From Marinobacter sediminum (GTDB taxonomy: Bacteria; Pseudomonadota; Gammaproteobacteria; Pseudomonadales; Oleiphilaceae), in the NCBI RefSeq assembly GCF_023657445.1, contig NZ_JAGTWY010000001.1, positions 310,001-374,000 of the forward strand: 64,000 bases of DNA. The letters are read 5' to 3'. Within the stretch, counting starts at the first letter, position 1. Every line of letters begins with the position of its first letter. The notes beneath the pieces are model-generated. The model was given only the letters and a program-made list of their open reading frames with translations. It had not been told where the DNA came from and did not search any database. Below are positions 47,647-57,094 of this stretch, piece by piece. The position numbers and the translations under genes were made by a program.

Positions 47647-50523
47647 TCAGGTTGCTTTTTCCGACTGGCGCTGTTCGCGGAACAGTCGTTGCCAGTCGGT
47701 CTGTTCGCTCCAGATCTGCAGGCGTTCCATAGCAGATACCAGCTGATCTTTCTGTTGTGCAATGTCTGGTGCCGAGCACTTCAGTGCTGTTTCCAGATGG
47801 TTCGCGGCGGCGCGGAGTTCCGGAACACCGCAATAACGGGTCGCGCCGTGCAGTTTATGCACGCATTCCAGCAGGCCGTCCAGGTCATCGTCACGCCAGA
47901 ATGTTTCCACCCGGGTCATATCGATATGCAGCTGCTCAAGGAGCATGCTGAATAATTCCTCGGCAAGATCAGCCTTACCCGCAGCAAGCTGGATACTTTC
48001 CTCCACGCTTACGCAGTCCTGTTGCATCTTCCGCGTTGAGGGACGCAGGGCTCGCCGGGTGTCACGCACTTCCGGAACACGGATCTGGCTGTTTTGATCT
48101 GTTTTGTTACAAACGTATCCGGTGTATTCGCGAACGATTTCCGTTAACTGTGAACTGCTGATGGGCTTCGACATGTAGCCGTCAAAGCCCTGTTGAGCCA
48201 GGCGATCCTGCTCATCGGCCAGGGCATGAGCGGTGAGTGCAATGATCGGGGTTCGGTGAGCACTGGAATCCATATCCCGCAGCCGGGCGGTTGTTTCCAC
48301 GCCATCCATGCCCGGCATCTGCAAGTCCATGAATACCAGATCAAAGGGTTTTTGCCGGGCTTTACTCAGGGCTTCAAAACCGCTTGAAGCACCTTCGGCT
48401 TCTATCTGGCAGTCATTGAGCAGAGTTTTCACCAGCTTCAGGTTGGCGTCGTTATCATCAACGGCCAGTACCCTGGGAATGTTGACTGACGGTAAATGCG
48501 TGGCAGAGGCATCGTAGTCCAGCGCCATGCGGCTGCCGGTATTGATGCCATGAACCAGCAAAAGGAGTTCGTCGTAGAGCGCATTCCGACAAACAGGCTT
48601 GGTCAGGTGGCTACTGGCGAGGCCTGAGAGTGGGGTGTCATGGGTTTCAGGTGTTGGGGTCAGCAGCAGCGTGCGGCAATCCCGATCGATTTCCAGGGTG
48701 CGAACCAGCTCGCAGTATTGACTGGAGTTAAGCAGGTTCCCGGTAATCCCGAGGATTGCCACGGCATACCCCGTCTGACTTTTCTGGGCTTCCTCAATTT
48801 GTTCCTGCATGGCCCCGGGTGATGCGACCCGATCGACTGTCATACCCCAATCCTTCAGGAGATGCTCAACGGCCAGACCGGTCGTTTTCTGTTGTTCCAG
48901 ATAGATGACCCGTTCCCCGCGAAGGTCATCCCGGGGTGCAATGACGTCACTGCTGGTTGAGAGCTCTGAGGTGAGGGTGAACCAGAAGGTAGAGCCCTTG
49001 CCGAGCTCGCTTTCCAGCCCTATTTTGCCGCCCATCTCTTCTACCAGTCGCTTGGAGATGGCAAGGCCCAGGCCGGTTCCACCGTATTGCCTTGCGGTGG
49101 AGGCGTCGGCCTGGCTGAAGGCATTGAATAGTGACTGTTGCTGGGCTCGGGAAAGGCCAACCCCGGAGTCGGTGATGCTAAGGCGAAGGGTGACGTGGTT
49201 GCTGTCTTTTTCCTCTTCTTCCAGGCTGGCGCGCAAAACAACCTCACCGGTCTGGGTAAACTTGATGGCATTGTTCACCAGGTTCGTGATCACCTGTTTG
49301 ACCCGGAGCGGATCCCCCATGATGTTATCCGGCACGTCGTTGTAGACCAGTGGAACCAGGTCGAGATTCTTGGCATGAGCGGCCGGAGCCAGCATAACCA
49401 TGACCTCTTCCACGATATCCCGAAGCTGGAAGGGTATGCGGTCGAGAATGAGCTTGCCTGCCTCGATCTTGGAGAAATCCAGTATGTCGTTAATGATAGT
49501 CAGAAGGATTTCCGAGGATTTCCGGATGGTACTCAAATGGTCTCGCTGCTGGCGTGGTAGCGGACTTTTCAGCAGCAATTCGGTAAATCCGATAATGCCG
49601 TTTAGTGGTGTGCGGATTTCGTGGGACATATTGGCCAGGAACTCGGATTTTATGCGGCTCGCTTCCAGAGCTTCCTTGCGGGCAAAGTCCAGCTCAATGT
49701 TCTGGATCTCGATGGTCTCGAGGGTTTCCCGCAGGTCTTCCGTGGCCTGGTCAATGTTTTGCTGCATTTCTGCCTGGGCCTTGCTCAATTCTCCGGCCAT
49801 GGCATTCAGGCCGGATTCCAGCTGTTCGAATTCCGGGCCCGCACCCGTATACACCCGGGTGTCCAGTTTGCCTTCCTTGAGCCTGGCAACGGCTTCATTA
49901 AGCTCAAAGACCGGGTTGGTAAAGGCACGGCTCAGGCGAAGGGCGATGGCAAGGCTCAGGAGCACGCCCCCCAGCACCAGTAAAAGGGAAATCAGCAGTG
50001 CCTTATAGGTTTCTTTTTCTGTCCGCACATGGGACATCTCCACAGCTACCCAGCCCAGGGGTTCGCGCAGCCGCGACATGGTTTGCCGGGCATCGGGATC
50101 GAGCATGTTCTCGATCATCAGATCCTGCAGGAAAACCGGGGTAACGAAGCGGGTACTGTCTTCGCGGGAGACCCTGATGGCTTTTTCAGCGTTCAGGTTT
50201 TCAGCATCGACGGTGTCGGAACTGCCGGGGCCCGTATGGAGAAGACGGCTGCTGTCACTGCCATAGAAGGTGATGGAACGAACATCCTGTTCTTCCAGCA
50301 AAGCGTTGGAAAGGTTGCTGAGCAGGCTGCGGTTGGCGGTGAACAGGCCATACTCGGCGCCGGAAGCAAGCTGTCGGGACAGGGACTCGCCCCGGTCGCT
50401 GAGCAGGCTCTCAATATTGTTCACCCAGCTGTAGGTGAAGAACATCCCCAGCATGAGAGTTGTCATCAGGGTGGGAATGAGAGTCACCACCAGTACTTTT
50501 TTGCGAATACCCCAGCGCCGCAT
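47647..50523 (-). CDS. gacS: hybrid sensor histidine kinase GacS/BarA
   Basis: 958-residue tripartite sensor kinase. TM1 lies near residues 10-30, a periplasmic loop follows, TM2 near 170-190, HAMP, a coiled linker, HisKA with His in NMSHEIRTPLNGIIGF (about 299), HATPase with GGTGLGLAISKRLVEEMG, a degenerate first receiver (about 540-660), a true receiver with Asp in DLVFMDLQMPGMDG (about 733), and an Hpt domain with VHKLHGATRYCG (about 891). This is the GacS/BarA order; in Pseudomonas the same neighbours (cysM, rlmD, relA, mazG) occur. GacA is not in this window. Confidence 0.92.
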   Translation of the reverse strand: MRRWGIRKKVLVVTLIPTLMTTLMLGMFFTYSWVNNIESLLSDRGESLSRQLASGAEYGLFTANRSLLSNLSNALLEEQDVRSITFYGSDSSRLLHTGPGSSDTVDAENLNAEKAIRVSREDSTRFVTPVFLQDLMIENMLDPDARQTMSRLREPLGWVAVEMSHVRTEKETYKALLISLLLVLGGVLLSLAIALRLSRAFTNPVFELNEAVARLKEGKLDTRVYTGAGPEFEQLESGLNAMAGELSKAQAEMQQNIDQATEDLRETLETIEIQNIELDFARKEALEASRIKSEFLANMSHEIRTPLNGIIGFTELLLKSPLPRQQRDHLSTIRKSSEILLTIINDILDFSKIEAGKLILDRIPFQLRDIVEEVMVMLAPAAHAKNLDLVPLVYNDVPDNIMGDPLRVKQVITNLVNNAIKFTQTGEVVLRASLEEEEKDSNHVTLRLSITDSGVGLSRAQQQSLFNAFSQADASTARQYGGTGLGLAISKRLVEEMGGKIGLESELGKGSTFWFTLTSELSTSSDVIAPRDDLRGERVIYLEQQKTTGLAVEHLLKDWGMTVDRVASPGAMQEQIEEAQKSQTGYAVAILGITGNLLNSSQYCELVRTLEIDRDCRTLLLTPTPETHDTPLSGLASSHLTKPVCRNALYDELLLLVHGINTGSRMALDYDASATHLPSVNIPRVLAVDDNDANLKLVKTLLNDCQIEAEGASSGFEALSKARQKPFDLVFMDLQMPGMDGVETTARLRDMDSSAHRTPIIALTAHALADEQDRLAQQGFDGYMSKPISSSQLTEIVREYTGYVCNKTDQNSQIRVPEVRDTRRALRPSTRKMQQDCVSVEESIQLAAGKADLAEELFSMLLEQLHIDMTRVETFWRDDDLDGLLECVHKLHGATRYCGVPELRAAANHLETALKCSAPDIAQQKDQLVSAMERLQIWSEQTDWQRLFREQRQSEKAT

Positions 50524-50685
50524 ACCCTGTTCCTGATTATTGCCTGAGCCCGCCTGAACAAACGCGGGTCACTTCCCTGCCAGAATAGATGATCTGGAAG
50601 CTGATGACTGTGGTATCAGTCCCAGCACCTCCGGAAATTTCGCTGCAGTTATAGCCGCCGGTCATGGATATAGCGAGAAGCTGTA

Positions 50686-50715
50686 TTGGGAGACCGAGGC
50701 CATAACGCGTATCAT
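50686..50715 (+). promoter_or_regulatory. candidate promoter of cysM
   Basis: TTGGGA (50686-50691), 18 bases, then TATCAT (50710-50715), 31 bases before the cysM start, in the 223-base divergent gap with the gacS-like gene. Confidence 0.35.
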
Positions 50716-50746
50716 GCGATCCAAAAGTGTACCACAGGGTAATCAT

Positions 50747-51640
50747 ATGAATTTTCCCACCATTGAAGATTATGTCGGGCATACCCCTCTGGTTCGCCTG
50801 CAGCGTCTCCCGGGTGAAACGAGTAATGTTATTCTCGCCAAGCTTGAAGGTAACAACCCGGCTGGGTCGGTAAAGGACCGTCCGGCGGTCAGCATGATTC
50901 AGGAGGCTGAGCGCCGGGGCGAGATTAAACCAGGCGATACGCTGATTGAGGCGACCAGTGGTAATACGGGTATCGCTCTGGCGATGGCGGCGGCCATAAA
51001 AGGTTACCGGATGGTGCTGATCATGCCCGCCAACATGAGTGAAGAGCGGCGAGCGTCCATGCGTGCCTACGGCGCTGAAATTGTAACGGTCAGCAAGGAA
51101 GAGGGCATGGAAACGGCCCGGGATATGGCCTTGCAGATGGAAGCCGAAGGCAAGGGCAAGGTGCTGGATCAGTTCAGTAACCCGGACAACCCCCTGGCCC
51201 ACTATCGGACCACTGGCCCGGAAATATGGGCGCAGACTGAAGGGCGGGTTACGCACTTTGTCAGCTCCATGGGAACCACGGGTACCATTATGGGGGTGTC
51301 CCGTTACCTGAAAGAGCGGAATCCTGATATCCGGATCATCGGGCTGCAACCGAAAGAAGGCGCGGCCATTCCCGGTATCCGTCGCTGGCCTGAGGAGTAC
51401 CTGCCCAAAATCTATGATGCCGCGCGCGTCGATCAGGTGCTTGATATTGGTCAGGAGGAGGCGGAAACAACCATGCGCGCTCTTGCCTCTGAAGAAGGAA
51501 TCTTCTGTGGAGTGTCCTCCGGAGGCTCTATTGCGGCCGCATTGAAGCTCTCTGAGCAGGTTGAAAACGCCGTCATCGTTGCCATCATTTGTGATCGTGG
51601 CGACCGCTACCTCTCTACCGGCGTCTTCCCGGGCGCCTGA
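50747..51640 (+). CDS. cysM: cysteine synthase B
   Basis: 297-residue PLP enzyme that makes cysteine (or S-sulfocysteine) from O-acetylserine. The PLP lysine is in [17 protein letters not shown], with [18 protein letters not shown] and [11 protein letters not shown] for substrate and phosphate binding. The short form and [19 protein letters not shown] fit CysM better than CysK. I chose the ATG at 50747 after ACAGGG; an ATG 11 codons upstream is less likely. It is followed by rlmD after 29 bases. Confidence 0.93.
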   Translation: MNFPTIEDYVGHTPLVRLQRLPGETSNVILAKLEGNNPAGSVKDRPAVSMIQEAERRGEIKPGDTLIEATSGNTGIALAMAAAIKGYRMVLIMPANMSEERRASMRAYGAEIVTVSKEEGMETARDMALQMEAEGKGKVLDQFSNPDNPLAHYRTTGPEIWAQTEGRVTHFVSSMGTTGTIMGVSRYLKERNPDIRIIGLQPKEGAAIPGIRRWPEEYLPKIYDAARVDQVLDIGQEEAETTMRALASEEGIFCGVSSGGSIAAALKLSEQVENAVIVAIICDRGDRYLSTGVFPGA

Positions 51641-51669
51641 ACCGGACCTTTTCATCAAGAGTAGTCACT

Positions 51670-53019
51670 ATGAGTAGACGACGCCGGAAGGCTCTACCCA
51701 AAGAGCCCGTGCGCTGTGAAATTGAAAAGTTGAGCCATGACGGCCGCGGCATTGCCCGTCAGGACGGCAAAACCCAGTTCGTGGATGGTGCCCTGCCGGG
51801 TGAAACCGTCATGGCCAAGATGGTCGGCACCCGCAGCAAATTTGACGAACTGCGAACCCTTGAGGTGCTTGAGGCCGTGCCGGAACGGCAGACACCGCCA
51901 TGCGAGTTTGCCGATCTCTGCGGGGGCTGCAGTCTTCAGCACATGAGTGGCGATGCGCAGATTCGGTTCAAGGAAGACACCCTGCGGGAAAATTTTGCCC
52001 ATTTTGGAGGCATTGAGCCAGAAGAGTGGGTGGCTCCGATGCGGTCGGAAAGCAGTTTGGCCTATCGTCGCAAGGCACGTATGGGCGTGCGCTATGTTCC
52101 TGCCCGTGAGTCTGTGCTGGTCGGATTCCGTGAGAAACGTAACAGTTTCCTCACGGATATCGACAAGTGCGTCGTTTTGGACCCCCGGATTGGCGAGAGG
52201 ATTCTGCCTTTGCGCGAGATGCTCCATGAGCTTGATGCCTACAGCCGAATCCCCCAGGTTGAAGTAGCCTGCGGTGATGACGCCGCCGTCATGGTGTTTC
52301 GCAACATGGATGACCTCAGCGATGGCGATCGGGAAAAACTGATTGCCTTTGGCCAGGCCCATGATTTGCACATTTACCTTCAGCCCAAGGGGCCGGATAC
52401 CGTGCACCGGATCTGGCCGGAGTCCGCGGGTCGCGCTGACGAGCGATTGAGCTACCGTCTCGATGAGTTCGACCTGACCATGAAATTTCATCCCATGGAC
52501 TTTACTCAGGTCAATGCAGACATTAACCGCACCATGGTACACAGGGCTGTGGAGTGGCTGGATGTGGAGCCGGGTGAGCGGGTTCTTGATCTGTTCTGTG
52601 GTCTGGGTAACTTCACCTTGCCACTGGCTCGCAAAGGCGGTCAGGTGGTTGGCGTGGAAGGGGATGACGCAATGGTGGTTCGTGGTCGCGAAAATGCGGA
52701 ACTGAATGGCCTGAATAATGTCGATTTCCATGGTGCCGACCTGCATGGTGATTTCACCAGTCAGAGCTGGGCCAAAGAGGGCTTTGACAAGATTCTGATA
52801 GACCCGCCCCGCTCCGGAGCTGAGGAGATCTGCAAGTACCTGACAGCCTTTGGGGCAAGCAGGATTGTTTATGTCTCCTGTAACCCGGCGACACTGGCCC
52901 GGGATGCCGGTGTTATGGCGCGTAATGGCTACCGGCTTGTGCGGGCCGGTGTGATGGATATGTTCCCTCACACCACTCATGTGGAATCCATCGCATTGTT
53001 CGAGCGGGATTCCGGTTGA
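51670..53019 (+). CDS. rlmD: 23S rRNA (uracil1939-C5)-methyltransferase RlmD
   Basis: 449-residue enzyme that makes m5U1939. The N-terminal TRAM domain (about residues 10-65), Fe-S cluster cysteines in [15 protein letters not shown] (about 78-92) plus a later Cys (DKCVVLD), SAM site [16 protein letters not shown] and catalytic Cys in [13 protein letters not shown] are present. It precedes relA as in E. coli and Pseudomonas. Confidence 0.96.
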   Translation: MSRRRRKALPKEPVRCEIEKLSHDGRGIARQDGKTQFVDGALPGETVMAKMVGTRSKFDELRTLEVLEAVPERQTPPCEFADLCGGCSLQHMSGDAQIRFKEDTLRENFAHFGGIEPEEWVAPMRSESSLAYRRKARMGVRYVPARESVLVGFREKRNSFLTDIDKCVVLDPRIGERILPLREMLHELDAYSRIPQVEVACGDDAAVMVFRNMDDLSDGDREKLIAFGQAHDLHIYLQPKGPDTVHRIWPESAGRADERLSYRLDEFDLTMKFHPMDFTQVNADINRTMVHRAVEWLDVEPGERVLDLFCGLGNFTLPLARKGGQVVGVEGDDAMVVRGRENAELNGLNNVDFHGADLHGDFTSQSWAKEGFDKILIDPPRSGAEEICKYLTAFGASRIVYVSCNPATLARDAGVMARNGYRLVRAGVMDMFPHTTHVESIALFERDSG

Positions 53020-53077
53020 CCGATGTTATGCGTGGCCAGGGATGGCTGCGGGCGCAACCAGGAATAACAAAACCGAT

Positions 53078-55315
53078 ATGGTAAAAGTTCGCGAAGATTA
53101 CGCAATGACCGGTGACGGCGAGGTGGACATTGAGCGCTGGCTCCGTCACATCGCCTCGCAAACCTATCTGGAAAACGAGGACCAGTTCCGCAGGGCCTGT
53201 GAAAAGGCTGCGGAGATTGACCTGCAGGCTTTCCGTGAAGACCGGCTTTGGGCTCCGGGGTCCAGCAGTTTCCGGATCGGTATTGAAATGGCCCAGGTGC
53301 TGGCAGAGCTGCATCTGGATCAGGCCAGCCTGGTTGCGGCTATTCTCTATCGTGCAGTCAGGGAAGAGCGGGTAGCGCTTGAGGATATTCGCAAAGAGTT
53401 CGGTGATGAAATTGCCGGGCTAATCAATGGTGTGCAGCAAATGGCTGCGATCTCTTCCATCCATCATCCGCTCAAAGGCAATGTACTTGGGCAGAGTGAG
53501 GGCCAGCTGGATAATGTCCGAAAAATGCTGGTCACCATGATCGATGATGTTCGGGTAGCGCTGATCAAGCTGGCGGAGCGGACCTGTGCCATCCGGGCCG
53601 TCAAGAATGTGCCGGAAGAGAAGCGAATGCGGGTCGCGCGAGAGGTATTCGATATATATGCCCCGCTGGCGCACCGTCTCGGTATCGGTCATATCAAATG
53701 GGAACTTGAAGATCTGTCGTTCCGGTATCTCCACGAGACCGCCTACAAAAAGATTGCAAAGCTGCTGGATGAAAAGCGTCTTGATCGGGATGGCTACATC
53801 AGGCGGGTTATTGCAACACTTCAGACTGAGCTGAAAGAGTACGGAATCAAGGGTGAGCTGTCTGGCCGTGCCAAGCATATCTACAGCATCTGGAGAAAGA
53901 TGCGCCGCAAGGGCATCGACTTTTCCCAGGTTTATGATGTTCGCGCTGTCAGGATTCTTGTACCGCAAGTGCGGGATTGCTACGCCGCTCTGGGTATTGT
54001 GCACACCCTCTGGCGGCATATCCCCAACGAGTTTGATGATTACATCGCCAACCCCAAGGAAAACGGTTACCAGTCGCTGCACACGGCCGTGATCGGGCCA
54101 GAAGGTAAGGTGATGGAAGTTCAGATCCGCACTCACAAGATGCACGATGAGGCGGAGCTTGGTGTTTGCGCGCACTGGCTATACAAGGGTACCGACAGGA
54201 GCAATAAGTCATCCGGTTATGACGCCAAAATCAACTGGCTTCGTCAGGTACTGGAGTGGCAGGAAGATCTTGGCGACCTGTCTGGCCTGGCCGATCACCT
54301 CAAGACCGATGTGGCGTCAGACCGGGTTTATGTTTTCACGCCGGAAGGTCATGTGGTGGATTTATCCCAGGGAGCCACGCCAGTCGATTTTGCCTATCGG
54401 GTGCATACCGAGATCGGCCATGCGTGCCGCGGAGCGCGGGTTAACAACCGGATCGTGCCGCTGACCTATCCGCTGAAAACCGGCGACCAGATCTTCATTC
54501 TCACTTCCAACAATCCGGCGCCCAGTCGTGACTGGTTGAATCCGAGTCTCGGTTACGTTCAGACGTCCAGGGCGCGGGCCAAGGTGACTCACTGGTTCAA
54601 GCAGCAGGACCGCGGGCGGAACATTGTCGATGGCCGGGCAATTCTGGAAGACGAGTTAAAACGGCTCTCGCTGTATGACGTTGACCTGAATGAGCTTGCC
54701 AGGAAGGTGAATTACCCCGAGGCGGATGACATGTATGCGGCCATCGGTGCCGGAGACCTGCGGTCAACTCATGTGGCTCATGTCGCCCAACAGATGCTCG
54801 AGCCAAAATCCGAGCAACTGGACCTCAAGCTCAGCACACAGCGCCGAAAGCCCTATGACACTGAATCGGATATCCAGATCGTGGGGGTTGGCAAGCTTAA
54901 AACCCAGGTGGCCAAGTGCTGTAAGCCGTTGCCGGGTGATGCTATCGGTGGCTACATTACTGTCGGTCGTGGCGTGACCGTCCACCGGCAAGATTGCCTG
55001 ACGTTCCTGAACTTGCAGGAATTTGAGCCAAACCGGATTATCGAGGTCAGCTGGGGTGGCCAGCCCGCCGCGGTCTATCCTGTGGATGTCGAAATTGAGG
55101 CTTATGATCGTTCCGGTTTGCTGCGGGACATCACCCAGGTCCTGTCGTCGTCAAAAAGCGACGTGCTTGCGCTCAATACCCTGACCAACAAGGACGAGAA
55201 TACCGCCACCATGACGGTAACGCTGGAAATCTCCAGCCTGGAACAGTTGGCTCGTTTGCTGGCACAGATCCGTAATCTGCCCAACATTATTGACGTAAGG
55301 CGCAAGCGTGGATGA
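53078..55315 (+). CDS. relA: (p)ppGpp synthetase RelA
   Basis: 745-residue ribosome-linked stringent factor, E. coli RelA length. The N-terminal pseudo-hydrolase domain has LYRAVREERV near residue 85 in place of the HD pair, so it should not hydrolyse ppGpp. The synthetase domain carries YDVRAVRILVP (about 287) and NEFDDYIANPKENGYQSLHT, whose EFDD fits the RelA-type ExDD motif. A TGS domain lies near 414 and an ACT domain from about 670. I chose the ATG at 53078 (MVKVRED); the frame opens earlier inside rlmD. Confidence 0.97.
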   Translation: MVKVREDYAMTGDGEVDIERWLRHIASQTYLENEDQFRRACEKAAEIDLQAFREDRLWAPGSSSFRIGIEMAQVLAELHLDQASLVAAILYRAVREERVALEDIRKEFGDEIAGLINGVQQMAAISSIHHPLKGNVLGQSEGQLDNVRKMLVTMIDDVRVALIKLAERTCAIRAVKNVPEEKRMRVAREVFDIYAPLAHRLGIGHIKWELEDLSFRYLHETAYKKIAKLLDEKRLDRDGYIRRVIATLQTELKEYGIKGELSGRAKHIYSIWRKMRRKGIDFSQVYDVRAVRILVPQVRDCYAALGIVHTLWRHIPNEFDDYIANPKENGYQSLHTAVIGPEGKVMEVQIRTHKMHDEAELGVCAHWLYKGTDRSNKSSGYDAKINWLRQVLEWQEDLGDLSGLADHLKTDVASDRVYVFTPEGHVVDLSQGATPVDFAYRVHTEIGHACRGARVNNRIVPLTYPLKTGDQIFILTSNNPAPSRDWLNPSLGYVQTSRARAKVTHWFKQQDRGRNIVDGRAILEDELKRLSLYDVDLNELARKVNYPEADDMYAAIGAGDLRSTHVAHVAQQMLEPKSEQLDLKLSTQRRKPYDTESDIQIVGVGKLKTQVAKCCKPLPGDAIGGYITVGRGVTVHRQDCLTFLNLQEFEPNRIIEVSWGGQPAAVYPVDVEIEAYDRSGLLRDITQVLSSSKSDVLALNTLTNKDENTATMTVTLEISSLEQLARLLAQIRNLPNIIDVRRKRG

Positions 55316-56163
55316 GCTATTCAATTGAAGACCTCAAAACCCTGATGGCCCGGCTCAGAGATCCGGAAACCGGGTGCCCCTGGGATACGAAACAGACCTA
55401 CAAGACCATCGTGCCCCATACTCTCGAAGAGGCGTATGAAGTCGCGGATGCCATTGCGCGGGAAGATTATCCCCACCTAAAGGATGAGCTCGGCGACCTG
55501 TTATTCCAGGTGATTTTCTACACCCAGATTGGCAAGGAAGACGGCCATTTTGATTTTGATGCGGTCGTGGACAACCTGGTGCGCAAACTGATCCGGCGCC
55601 ACCCCCATGTCTTTCCTGAAGGAACGCTGGCAAGCCGGATTGATCCGTGCAATCGGCCTGATGAAGCGTGGATCAAGGAAAGCTGGGAGCGTATCAAGGC
55701 CGAGGAACGTGCCTCGATACCACCATCCAGTGAACCGCTCAGCCGTCTGGATGGCATCGCCCGTGCCCTGCCAGCTATGGCGAGGGCGGAAAAGTTGCAA
55801 AAACGGGCCGCCAGACACGGGTTTGACTGGCCAACGATTGGCCCGGTATTCGACAAGCTTCATGAGGAAATCGACGAACTCAAGGAGGCCTGGCAAGCAG
55901 CGGAATCCGGCACTGGCGATCCGGACGCTGTCGAGGACGAGTTAGGTGACCTTTTGTTCGTGTGCGTGAATCTGGCACGCTTCATGAAGGTAAATCCGGA
56001 GCAGGCCCTGAAACGCACCAATCACAAATTCAATGCCCGGTTCCGGGCGATCGAAAATGTACTGGAGCGTGAAGGCCGCAACTTGGACGAAGAATCCCTG
56101 GAAGCGCTGGATGCCGTGTGGCAAACGGTCAAAGGTGTGGAGAAGGGGAGCTCCGGGCACTGA
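55312..56163 (+). CDS. mazG: nucleoside triphosphate pyrophosphohydrolase MazG
   Basis: 283-residue NTP pyrophosphatase that removes aberrant NTPs and can lower ppGpp in E. coli. Two MazG domains are seen, each with acidic motifs: EEAYEVADAI and DELGDLLFQV in the first, EEIDELKEAW and DELGDLLFVC in the second. The ATG overlaps the relA stop. In E. coli mazEF lies between relA and mazG; here there is none. Confidence 0.96.
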   Translation: MSYSIEDLKTLMARLRDPETGCPWDTKQTYKTIVPHTLEEAYEVADAIAREDYPHLKDELGDLLFQVIFYTQIGKEDGHFDFDAVVDNLVRKLIRRHPHVFPEGTLASRIDPCNRPDEAWIKESWERIKAEERASIPPSSEPLSRLDGIARALPAMARAEKLQKRAARHGFDWPTIGPVFDKLHEEIDELKEAWQAAESGTGDPDAVEDELGDLLFVCVNLARFMKVNPEQALKRTNHKFNARFRAIENVLEREGRNLDEESLEALDAVWQTVKGVEKGSSGH

Positions 56164-56298
56164 GAGACGGTCTGCGGTAAGTACAATCCGTAGCCAATTT
56201 TATGGCCCCGACGGGGCGGCTTCGTCTACACTTCCGGGAACGGATGCACTGATTCTGTGCGACGTGCGCCATCAAAAAGATGCAGGAGTGAAGGCACC

Positions 56299-56643
56299 AT
56301 GAAAATCAAAGATCTGGTCAAGTACTGGGACAAGCACGCTCGCGGTCGTCTTACCCGCGATGCCTATTTTATGGCTTTGTCCGACCAGCATCACAAGCGC
56401 CTGGAAAAGCTGGCCGCTCTCTATCCGATGAAATCACCGCAGGATCTGATGCGAGATCTGATCTCTGCTGCACTGGATGAGATTGAAACCAGCTTTCCCT
56501 ATGTGGAGGGCACCAGGGTGGTTGCCTATGATGAGGATGGCTTCGAGATTTATGAGGACCAGGGCATGACACCAAAGTTCGTGAGCCTGAGCCAGAAGCA
56601 CATCCAGCGTCTCAAGGCTCGTCAGCTGGAATCTGTAGCCTGA
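56299..56643 (+). CDS. small ribbon-helix-helix-like protein A
   Basis: 114-residue protein. It starts MKIKDLVKYWDKHARGRLT, then a likely strand (YFMALSD) and two helices (HHKRLEKLAALYP, PQDLMRDLISAALDEI), the pattern of ribbon-helix-helix DNA-binding domains, followed by about 45 more residues. Relatives in Pseudomonas carry the name pilin assembly protein, but I see no direct support for that. The ATG at 56299 has AAGG 4 and AGGAG 10 bases upstream. A paralogue, protein B, lies convergently 116 bases away. Function unknown. Confidence 0.75.
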   Translation: MKIKDLVKYWDKHARGRLTRDAYFMALSDQHHKRLEKLAALYPMKSPQDLMRDLISAALDEIETSFPYVEGTRVVAYDEDGFEIYEDQGMTPKFVSLSQKHIQRLKARQLESVA

Positions 56644-56682
56644 GCTGCTGACAGTAGCCAGACTGATATAAGGACTCTCCGA

Positions 56683-56706
56683 ATGGAGTGGCGCCAGCCA
56701 CTCCAT
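56683..56706. repeat. 10-bp inverted repeat between convergent genes
   Basis: ATGGAGTGGC and GCCACTCCAT with a 4-base loop lie between two convergent genes. There is no T-run on either strand, so a terminator function is possible but weak. Confidence 0.5.
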
Positions 56707-56759
56707 CCAGCATAACCTGCGCTATTACTTTTCAAGCCGGGCTGTTCTCCCCAGCGCTT

Positions 56760-56990
56760 TTATTGCTTACCTTCCAGTTTATCTTTCAGCGGGCTCTGGC
56801 GAACCAGATCGTCGAGGGCTGCGCCAATCATGTCGTTAAGAATGTCGCTTTCGCTCCGGTCCGGATAAAGCTCCGCCAGTGCGGCAATCCTCGCAGCATC
56901 TTCCAGCGGAAGTCGCAGGTTGTAGTCGTGGGTCCGCTCAACGGTCTCTTTGTCTTGTTCCCAATGTTTGGGCAAATCAGTCACTTTCAT
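56760..56990 (-). CDS. small ribbon-helix-helix-like protein B
   Basis: 76-residue protein similar to protein A: MKVTDLPKHWEQ, strand YNLRLP, helix EDAARIAALAELYP, then SESDILNDMIGAALDDL. The shared pattern MK-x-x-DL-x-K-x-W and LA-x-LYP-x-x-S-x-x-D-x-x-x-D-x-I-x-AALD shows common origin. It lacks protein A's C-terminal extension. Strong start: AGGAG 5 bases before the ATG at 56990, and a promoter match upstream. It could be a DNA-binding regulator; no toxin gene lies next to it. Confidence 0.8.
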   Translation of the reverse strand: MKVTDLPKHWEQDKETVERTHDYNLRLPLEDAARIAALAELYPDRSESDILNDMIGAALDDLVRQSPLKDKLEGKQ

Positions 56991-57047
56991 GAATACTCCT
57001 TGCGGCCTCAGGTATTAATCGCCAATAGACTTTCTCGACTGTTCCTT

Positions 57048-57077
57048 AGTATCGTAAGTTTACTTTGCCTCCGTCAA
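57048..57077 (-). promoter_or_regulatory. candidate promoter for RHH-like protein B
   Basis: On the minus strand TTGACG (57077-57072), 18 bases, then GATACT (57053-57048). The start codon is about 58 bases downstream of the -10. It lies just before the ppc start on the opposite strand, so the two transcripts may interfere. Confidence 0.4.
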
Positions 57078-57094
57078 TTCAAAAGGATGTCAAT

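Noticed and set aside
51694-52980. A long open frame (about 428 codons) antisense to rlmD.
   Set aside because: Same reason: rlmD on the plus strand has a full set of family motifs.
56205-56217. GCCCC-GAC-GGGGC hairpin behind mazG as a terminator.
   Set aside because: It has only 5 bp and no T-run; it is too weak to call.
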